Assembly (NCBI GenBank): GCA_030849465.1
Contig: JARVLF010000014.1
Location: 1 to 64,000, forward strand
DNA from: Moesziomyces globuligerus
Taxonomy: Eukaryota > Basidiomycota > Ustilaginomycetes > Ustilaginales > Ustilaginaceae
Direction of reading: 5' to 3'
DNA: 64,000 nucleotides
Of this stretch, positions 1-7,784 are shown piece after piece. The translations under genes were made by a program, and so were the position numbers. Position 1 is the first letter of the stretch, and each line of letters starts with the position of its first letter. The notes below the pieces were generated by a model that saw nothing but the letters and a program-made list of their open reading frames with translations, had not been told where the DNA came from and searched no databases.

Positions 1-41
1 CCTAACCCTAACCCTAACTCCTAACCCTATAAAAACCCTAC
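1..41. repeat. Left telomere, CCCTAA repeats
   Basis: The first bases are CCCTAA units, the C-rich strand of a TTAGGG telomere running inward from a chromosome left end. The tract is short and irregular (CTCCTAA and CCCTATAAAAACCC variants), so the terminus is probably truncated or contains read errors. Related CCCTAA-containing modules follow to about 5 kb. Confidence 0.9.
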
Positions 42-2337
42 CGGTCGGGCCCAACTTTGACGGACCGTTAAACGCCGGAAAAAACTATTATTGCATTCCA
101 GCGTAGGGTCAGATAATGAAATGTACTCAGTTTGGACCTGCTCTAAACAACTGGTGCTTAAGCAACCCTAGATCGATTTGATAAAAGGGTCCACCTTGTA
201 AACCCTTTGCCAAACCCCGGCCAAAATTTCTTCTTCCGGCTCCATATCTCCGCAACCTACTGATAAACTTGAGTAGGGGTTCAGCAGGAATATGCTCAAA
301 TGGGACCTAGAAGAACCTATAGAACAATCATAAAAAAGAGGTGGGATCAAAAATCCCAACCCTACTTGGGACCCCCCTTGGAACCCCTAACCCTAGACCA
401 CCTACCCAGGTGGTTGCCAAAGGGCCCGTAACCTTGGGCCTCATCCACCTTGGTGGCAACCACTTTGAGGTGCTGTGTGTGTGATGTGGCAAAGAACTGA
501 CTGGTATGTACATAGGATAGCACAAAAAACCCACAAAACATCCCTGTAAAATAGCCAAACGCATATGGAGTCTGTGATGTGGCGTGATATGAGTCACATA
601 GGGTCCATAGGTTTGGACGATGTTGGGGTCGCCATTAACCTTCCCCCACCCCCAAGCTGACCCAATCTGCCTGAAACCTTCCTGGACTTTAGCATCTCCA
701 AGCATGCGTGTACAGTGGGGAGTTCTATTAAAGTAGCAGAGCATTTGGAGTGGGCCATTTTTTCATGTTTTCCCAAGGGGGGGACCCTTGGTTTGCCCCG
801 GCCAAAATCTTGGAAAAACGCAAAGTCCACCGTCACAAGATAACCATGAGGACCTTGTGCTATTGCTGTGATAACTTTCAGGGTGATCTGAGTGGTGTCA
901 TAAGCGTCATCTTTCATTAATGGGGCGCGTGGTCCCAAAATTTGACTTTTTTGACGTGTTCGGACCCCCGGTCAGGGCCAAACTTTGACGGACTGGTAAC
1001 GCGGGAAAAATATGTATGCTTCCCAGCCGTAGGGTCCAGATAATGCAAATATACTCAATTGGATCTGCTCTACAACTCTTGCTTAAGCAACCCTAATCAA
1101 TATATAAAAGGGTCCACCATTGTAACCCTAACCACTAAAGATGGACTTGTGCTATTGCTGTGGACCACTTTCAGGGTGCTCTGAGGGTGTCATAAGCGTC
1201 ATCTTTCATTATGGGCGGCGCCGTGTCCAAAATTTGACTTTTTTGACGTTGTCGACCCCGGTCGGGCCAAACTTTGGACAGGACCGTAACGCGGGGGAAT
1301 AATATTATGCTTACCAGCGTAGGGTCAGAATCAATGAAATGTATCTCAGTTTGAACCTGCTCTTACAACTTTGCTTAAGCCACCCTAATCGATTTATAAA
1401 AAGGGTCCACCTTGTATAACGCCCTGTTGCCCACCATACCGGACCAAATGTTCTTCGGCTCATAATCTCCGCAACCTACTGATAAACTTGAGTAGGGTTC
1501 AGCAAGGAATATGACTCAAATGGGACCTAAAGAACCTATAAACATCATAATAAGAGGAGGTACAATCCCACCCCTGACTTGGGACTCGCCCCCTTGGAAC
1601 CCCTAACCCTAGCCACCTACCCAGGTGGTGCCACAAGGGCACGTACCTGGGCCTCATCCACCTTGGTGCAACCACTTTGAGGTGCCTGTGTGTGTGATGT
1701 GGCAAAGAACTGAACTGTTGCTGTTCATAGGATAGCACAAAAAACCCAAAAACATCCCCTGTAAATAGCCAACCATATTTGTCTGTGATTGTGCGTGATA
1801 TGAGTCACATAGGGTCAGGGTTGGGACGATGGTTGGGGTCGCCATACCATCCCACCCCCAGCTGACCAATCTGGCCTGAACTCTGGACTTTAGCATCTCC
1901 AAAGCATGCGTGTACAAGTTCTATTAAAAGTAGCAGAGCATTTGGAGGGTGGGTGGCCATTTTTTTCATGTTTCCTCCAAGGGGGGGACCCTTGAGTGGC
2001 CCGGCCAAAATCTTGGAAAACGCAAAGTCCACCGTCACACCATGAGGACTTGTGCCTATTGCCTGTGATACTTTCAGGGTGATCTGAGGGTGTCATAAGC
2101 GTCATCCTTTCATTATGGGCGCGTGTCCAAAATTTGGACTTTTTGACGTGGTCCGAAACCCCCGGTCAGGCCAAACTTTGAACGGACTGTAACGCGGGAA
2201 AAATACTTATGCTTCCAGCTTAGGGTTCAGATAATGAAATATAACTCAATTGGATCTGCTCTACTAACAACTTTGCTTAAGCAAACCCTAATCGAATTTT
2301 ATAAAAGGGTCCACCTTGTAACCCTAACCCACTCAAC
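42..2337. repeat. Composite subtelomeric tandem repeat, about 1.2 kb period
   Basis: A roughly 165-bp module (starting GGTCGGGCCAAACTTTGACGG and ending AAAGGGTCCACCTTGTAACC) occurs four times, near 42-209, 968-1134, 1258-1422 and 2162-2328. Copies one and three are followed by a longer block carrying TTCGGCTCATATCTCCGCAA and GTGTGTGATGTGGCAAAGAAC; copies two and four are not. The result is two composite units about 1.2 kb apart. Copies differ mainly by single-base insertions and deletions, often in homopolymers. Short open frames here are broken, differ between copies, and match no family I know. I see no gene. Confidence 0.8.
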
Positions 2338-4257
2338 AAGGTACTTCACAAGGGCCCCCGAGGAACTGGGGGTATTCAAGGGTTGATGGTAAACAAGAAG
2401 GCAGGTCAGAACAGGGAAGAACATCATCTATGATCTGGGTTTGGCCTTGGGCTGGAAACCCAGGCCTGAAGAACACCTTCCTGGCACCTCAAGGAAAAAC
2501 CTCAAATGGTGGCTTTGGAGATCCTTCCAAGCAGGAACAATAGGGATTGCTCCAACCGAGGTTCAACCTACCTCCCACCTTCCGAAGTTCAAGGACCCTC
2601 TCTCAGAGCAAGTTCCACCTCCAGGAGATAGGAGAGGTGTGTGAAAGATGTACAAGAGAGGGTATCTTGTGGAGGTCCATGTGCTACAATGAAACGTGGG
2701 AACCAAGGTACCTTTTGGCTCAGCTGGAAACCAAGGCAAAGCTAGCTCTGCATCATCTGGGATAGGTACAAGGCAGACTGGACCAGGTTCTGCTACCTCC
2801 AGAAGGACCCTTTCCACAGATGCCAATGGTAACCCACCGATGGTAACCTCCCAAACCTCCCAAGAAGCTTGACCAGGACCTGACAAGTACCATATATGGG
2901 GGTTCAACATGGGTACCTGAAGGTACCTTCCTTGCCTGAGCTGCAGGGCACAGAAACAACTACAGGATGACCTCTGGCTAACATCAAGGGGGATGGCAAC
3001 TGACCAGTTCAGTGGTATACTTTCAGAGATCCATCTATGGGGTTCAAAGTTCCCCACAGGAGGGTACGTTTGGAGGTGGTGTCAAACTACCTTGAACCTT
3101 CATCAAGATATGGTTTAGAAGCTATCTTGGCCAACCAAGGAGGTAGTACCCCAACTTATCCCTTCATCAGAGGTGGCCAACCTATGACAGTCCAGAACCT
3201 ACCTTACCCAAGATGGGCAATGATGGGTACATGGGGGGATGATGCTGACCTTGAGTGCTGCTGTAGAGTATCTTCAAGCTCAGCTTGATCAACATCAATC
3301 CCAGACAGGAAAACCTACTTTGAGGTCAACAAGTCCATGCTCCCAACCCAGTGGGCATGGCTCTCTACTACACTGGCAACCACTATGAACTCGTATTCAA
3401 GTTCAAACCCAGCTGCTTAGGGTACCTTGAGCCTCCCCTGTACATACTTGTAGATACCTTCTTGAAGTTTGCCTGTTGGAGCTTCATCAGAGGTTTTTTC
3501 CATCCTCCCCATGGAAGGATTTTTTCCTCCTCAATGAAGTTCCTTTCCCATGTAGAGAACGTGACCTTCCCAGCGTATGTTGAAGTACCCCATCCTTGAA
3601 CCTCAACCTACCATTCCAAGGTACCTTTTTGACCAAGGGCTAACGGCTCACCAAAGGTGGACTCCAAGGTGGGACAAAGGTACTACAAGGAAACGTACGT
3701 TCAAACTGCATGCAGGGGGTACTTTCTGCAAGGTACCTTAATCCTGCCATTCCACCTAACGTTGAAGGTATGTTCCAACCTCAGGTCAAAAAAACCCCAA
3801 CCAAGACCAATTGCTGGGCATGGTAGTTGGTGAGGTTGGATCACAAAAAGGTACCCTGGCAAATGTACACAAACCTCCACTGAAGTACCCTCAACTTTCA
3901 GCTTGCCTGAAGTTCAACTTCCGCCTGTGAAACTAGACCTCCAATGTATGTTGGGGGTACCCTCCAACCTCGGGTCCAACCTCAACTGAGGCTAGCCATT
4001 GAAACCTGGAATAATAGGCTAGGTTGGTTGCGAAAAGGTAACACTTGCAAACGTCCATTCAACTCCGGCTTGGGGGAGTGTACCCCCCAAACCTCCGCTG
4101 AAGTACCACCCCTACTTCAGCTTTGCTGAAGTTTAACCTCCACTGGGAACCTACCTCTAAGTACCTTTGGGGTACCCCTGAAACCTCTGCTCAGCCAAAA
4201 CTTTGGACCCCCTGTATCTCCGCAAACGCATCCAGATATCAAACCTTGCCCATAGAG
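2338..4257. repeat. GGTACC-rich degenerate subtelomeric region, no gene
   Basis: This 1.9 kb has no convincing coding sequence. Recurrent short strings are GGTACCTT or GGGGTACCC followed by CCTCCAACCTC, and GAAGTTCAACCT or GAAGTACC. They occur near 2707, 2910, 3420, 3618, 3730, 3848, 3955 and 4172. The composition resembles the ordered GGGGTACC repeats at 7476-7715, so the stretch may be a decayed array of the same family. That link is by eye only. Confidence 0.45.
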
Positions 4258-4520
4258 TGTACCAACTCCCTAGAGGTTGCATCTATGTGTTCCTGACCCC
4301 GAGAAATGGGCCACCACACAAATGCTCATGGACTTTTTTTTCTTGCCCCGATGAGAATCCTGGGTGGTCCAACTTTGACGGCCCGTATCACGGCCACCCA
4401 GATTAAACTTTTAAATCGTTAACTCAAGTAGAATTTCCTGCAGCTCTCCAACCTGCTCTACAACTTCTATTAGTAACAGATTTGAGGCAATTTTGAAAGG
4501 CCAAAAATAACCACATGTAA
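4258..4520. repeat. Subtelomeric module, copy 1 of a direct duplication
   Basis: The block runs from TAGAGGTT through TGTGTTCCTGACCCC, TCCTGGGTG and AACTTTGACGGCCCGTATCAC to ATAACCACATGTAA. It recurs at 4983-5218. This copy carries extra single bases relative to the second, consistent with residual sequencing error. AACTTTGACGG is shared with the terminal modules at 42-2337. Confidence 0.75.
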
Positions 4521-4751
4521 CTGACCTCAAACTTTGTCCAGAATGATGTGTGATGATTGTGTGGTGACACTCATTTTGGCTGGAGATTGAGTTTTGAACT
4601 TTTCACCTACACGTACCAACTTGGAGCTGGCAGTACCTCCATGACCCCCTTGACCTACCTTCCTGAAAACTTTGCATACAGCCTTCTTTCTTTCAGCATT
4701 TATAAGCATCTTTCATTTAAGACCACTGGCAAGATCCAAGCCACTTTTTGA

Positions 4752-4935
4752 AAGACCCCCCCGGTTTTGGCCACCCTCGGCCAAATTTCTTCGGCTCATA
4801 TCTCCGCAACCTTACTGATAAAACTTTGAGTGGGGTTTCAGCAAGGAATATGCTCAATGGGACCTAAAGAACCTAGTAAATCATCAATAAAACAGAGGTG
4901 GTCAAATCCCACACACCCAAGGGGGGCGCACCTTG
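4752..4935. repeat. Extra copy of the terminal repeat segment
   Basis: The sequence from CCCCGGTTTTGGCC through TTCGGCTCATATCTCCGCAA to GACCTAAAGAACC matches the block near 215-350 and 1440-1590. It runs directly into CACCTTGTAACCC and the interstitial telomere tract, as the terminal modules do. Confidence 0.7.
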
Positions 4936-4984
4936 TAACCCTAACCCTAACCCTAACCCTAACCCTAACCCTAACCCTAACCCT
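4936..4984. repeat. Interstitial telomeric repeat tract
   Basis: About eight perfect TAACCC units in the same orientation as the chromosome end, 4.9 kb inside it. The tract sits between a copy of the terminal repeat (4752-4935) and the second copy of the 4258-4520 module. It may be a former chromosome end or a recombination junction between subtelomeric blocks. Confidence 0.9.
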
Positions 4985-5218
4985 AGAGGTTCTTCTATGT
5001 GTTCCTGACCCCAGAATGGGCACCACGCAAACGCTCATATTTTTTTTTCTTCCCCGAGAGAATCCTGGGTGTCAACTTTGACGGCCCGTATCACAGCCCC
5101 CAGATTAAACTTTAATCGTAACTCAAGTGCATTCTGCAGCTCTCAACCTGCTCTACAACTTCTATTAGTACAGATTTGAGGCAATTTTGAAAGGCAAAAA
5201 ATAACCACATGTAACCCA
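4983..5218. repeat. Subtelomeric module, copy 2 of a direct duplication
   Basis: Second copy of the block at 4258-4520, about 235 bp, beginning immediately inside the interstitial telomere tract (TAGAGGTT) and ending ATAACCACATGTAA. It contains a T9 run near 5040. Confidence 0.75.
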
Positions 5219-6398
5219 AGGCGAGTTTAAAAACCGCCTGGTAACCCCCTTTGCTAGGCAAGTTTAAAAACGCACCTGGACAGGCTCTTTGCTTGGCAAG
5301 TTTAAAAACCACCTGGACAGGCACTAACCTACCTGGACATGGCCAGCAGACCTTAGTCCAATTGACCAAACAGCCATTGTGCTGCCAGGCAGGTTTAAAA
5401 ACCCACCTGGACAGGATCTTTGCTTGGCAAGTTTAAACCCGCCTGGACAGGCTCTTTGCTCGGCAAGTTTAAAAACCCACCTGGACAGGCGCTAACCTAC
5501 CTGGACATGGCCAGCAGACCTTAGTCCAATTGACCAAACAGCCATTGTGCTGCCAGGCAGGTTTAAAAACCCACCTGGACAGGCTCTTTGCTAGGCGAGT
5601 TTAAAAACCGCCTGGTAACCCTCTTTGCTCGGCGAGTTTAAAAACGCACCTGGACAGGCTCTTTGCTTGGCAAGTTTAAAACCCACCTGGACAGGCGTTA
5701 ACCTACCTGGACATGGCCAGCAGACCTTAGTCCAATTGACCAAACAGCCATTGTGCTGCCAGGCAGGTTTAAAAACCCACCTGGACAGGATCTTTGCTTG
5801 GCAAGTTTAAACCCGCCTGGACAGGCTCTTTGCTCGGCAAGTTTAAAAACCCACCTGGACAGGCGCTAACCTACCTGGACATGGCCAGCAGACCTTAGTC
5901 CAATTGACCAAACAGCCATTGTGCTGCCAGGCAGGTTTAAAAACCCACCTGGACAGGCTCTTTGCTAGGCGAGTTTAAAAACCGCCTGGTAACCCTCTTT
6001 GCTCGGCGAGTTTAAAAACGCACCTGGACAGGCTCTTTGCTTGGCAAGTTTAAAACCCACCTGGACAGGCGTTAACCTACCTGGACATGGCCAGCAGACC
6101 TTAGTCCAATTGACCAAACAGCCATTGTGCTGCCAGGCAGGTTTAAAAACCCACCTGGACAGGATCTTTGCTTGGCAAGTTTAAACCCGCCTGGACAGGC
6201 TCTTTGCTCGGCAAGTTTAAAAACCCACCTGGACAGGCGCTAACCTACCTGGACATGGCCAGCAGACCTTAGTCCAATTGACCAAACAGCCATTGTGCTG
6301 CCAGGCAGGTTTAAAAACCCACCTGGACAGGCTCTTTGCTAGGCGAGTTTAAAAACCGCCTGGTAACCCTCTTTGCTCGGCGAGTTTAAAAACGCACC
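5219..6398. repeat. Satellite: 374-bp unit, about 3.1 copies, built of 36-bp subrepeats
   Basis: A 374-bp unit repeats with phase marks at 5251, 5625, 5999 and 6373. Middle copies look essentially identical. Each unit is made of about eight shorter elements near 36 bp (GGCAAGTTTAAAAACCCACC then TGGACAGGCTCTTTGCT). Interspersed is a longer block containing CTAACCTACCTGGACATGGCC, used twice per unit. Because 374 is not a multiple of three and the short frames are closed, this is non-coding. The array ends near 6398 in CACCTGGGTTTG. Confidence 0.93.
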
Positions 6399-6473
6399 TG
6401 GGTTTGCACCTGGGTTTGACAATTGGACCACGGTCTGCTGGCCAACCTGGTTCACCAAACTGGTTTGCTGCTG

Positions 6474-7562
6474 TTACTGGCTTGCTAGTAGTGCGTCTAG
6501 TCTGTCACCAGCAATGATACTCAGTGGCTTCTCGTTGAAGATGCTCGGCCGGAAGAATCCACTGAATGCCCACCGTGCATCCCCATTGCCACCAGCTTGG
6601 AGGGAGCGGTGGAAGCATGTGTGTGAGTTGAGCACAAGAATGGTGTGCGGCTCCACCCTGATGCTGACTCCAAACTGGGGAAGCGCAAGCAATGCCGGCT
6701 CTCCAAAGTTGAAGAGAAGCGACGGTATGCAGTCAAGATCATCACGGTGAACCCCACCGTCAGAGGGGAAGCCCGTGAAGAAGGCAACTGTGGTCCACCA
6801 CGGATGCAGAAGCTCCGTGCTCTTTCCAAAATAGCTCTCTAGCCACCTGCGGTGCGGCGCTCGAGCAGCAAGGCTACTTGCAAAGTCCGTGTTGATCTTG
6901 TCTTTGAGTGTCGTCAGCACCAGCTCGGCATGCTGCCTGGTCCACCACAGCAATGCAAAGGCTTCATCACGGTACTTGGGGTTGGTGGTCTCAGATGTGA
7001 AGCCCAGGCTGACTTCCCCCCGGCTGTGCCAGATCCCCAGATGATGCTCGACCAGGTTCCGCTTGTTTTTGTGTATGGCACTCCGTGTTGCCTTTCCTGT
7101 CTGCGTGGTCTTCTTGGCCAAATAAGCGTCAAGGAGGATCCTGCCCGCCTTGGAGCTAGCTTTTGCCTTCCGATGCACTTCCCAGGATGTTGGAGCTAGC
7201 CGTTGTACTATCACCTTGTGGTTGCTGCCGTCCATGAGTGTGAGATTGGGAACAGCACATCCGGGCCGCGGCTCTCCGATGACTTGAAGCTGGGTACCCT
7301 CGGTCCAGTGCTCCTTCTGCCAGCCAGGTATGGGATCCACGGTGATTGCAAGTTCCTCCTGCTTGCTTTGCTGGTATAGTTGCCGTTGAGCTGCTTCACG
7401 GACCTTCCTTGCCGTCTTCTTGCGGGCAATTGCTTCAGGTGTTTTTGCTGGCATGTTGACGGATGGAGATGAGACGGGGGTCCCGTCTCCAAACTCAACT
7501 TTCCTGAGCCAAAGTGAAAATTTTGATGTGGTACCCCCTCCACCTGGAAAGAGCGCGCCCAT
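6474..7562 (-). CDS. Candidate TET/JBP-like 2-oxoglutarate/Fe(II) dioxygenase (362 aa)
   Basis: Intronless. The C-terminal half has the layout of a 2OG-Fe(II) double-stranded beta-helix: HRD at residues 272-274 (first two iron ligands), a glycine-containing strand, LLALPQFGVSI, a distal His318 after VLNSHTCF, and Arg330 for 2-oxoglutarate, then GFFRP. Order and spacing fit the TET/JBP branch, 5-methylpyrimidine oxidases expanded in basidiomycetes and often linked to transposons. The N-terminal part (TPEAIARKK, about 41-49) is basic. Met1 lies inside an 88-89 bp tandem repeat; Met37 (ATG at 7452-7454) is an equally good start and avoids translating the repeat. It lies downstream of the 938-aa gene on the same strand. 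Family assignment is by motif only; substrate unknown. Another DSBH oxygenase is the main alternative. Confidence 0.6.
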   Translation of the reverse strand: MGALFPGGGGTTSKFSLWLRKVEFGDGTPVSSPSVNMPAKTPEAIARKKTARKVREAAQRQLYQQSKQEELAITVDPIPGWQKEHWTEGTQLQVIGEPRPGCAVPNLTLMDGSNHKVIVQRLAPTSWEVHRKAKASSKAGRILLDAYLAKKTTQTGKATRSAIHKNKRNLVEHHLGIWHSRGEVSLGFTSETTNPKYRDEAFALLWWTRQHAELVLTTLKDKINTDFASSLAARAPHRRWLESYFGKSTELLHPWWTTVAFFTGFPSDGGVHRDDLDCIPSLLFNFGEPALLALPQFGVSIRVEPHTILVLNSHTCFHRSLQAGGNGDARWAFSGFFRPSIFNEKPLSIIAGDRLDALLASQ

Positions 7563-7715
7563 CTGGGGGTACCGCCTCCAAACTCAACTTTCCCAAGCCA
7601 AAGTGAAAATTTTGACGCGGTACCCCCTCCACCTGGAAAGAGCGTGCCCATTGGGGGTACCGCCTCAAAATTCCAACTTCCCCTGCCAAAATGAAAATTT
7701 GGACACGGCACCCCC
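7476..7715. repeat. 88-89 bp GGGGTACC tandem repeat between the two accessory genes
   Basis: Three consecutive copies begin with GGGGGTACCGCCTCC or a variant at 7476, 7565 and 7653. Each continues CAACTTTCC..AGCCAAAGTGAAAATTTTG and ends GGTACCCCCTCCACCTGGAA. The array separates the stop of the 938-aa gene from the dioxygenase gene and overlaps its most upstream ATG. The period is not a multiple of three, so it is probably a regulatory or structural element rather than protein coding. Confidence 0.85.
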
Positions 7716-7784
7716 AGCTCTCATCCAGCTCACCCGGACCACTGTTCAGCTTGCACAAACACACGTGAACAAAATGATATTCTC

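Noticed and set aside
1..2337. Subtelomeric RecQ-type helicase gene fragments as known from smut telomeres
   Set aside because: No helicase motif is readable in any frame of the terminal repeats.
5251..6184. Repeated 61-aa frames beginning MLGEFKNAPGQAL
   Set aside because: They recur only because the 374-bp DNA unit repeats; the unit is not a multiple of three and each frame closes within it.
5219..6398. Regularly spaced ~36-bp repeats resembling a CRISPR array
   Set aside because: The intervening sequences are themselves repeated, not unique spacers; the genome is eukaryotic and the structure is a higher-order satellite.
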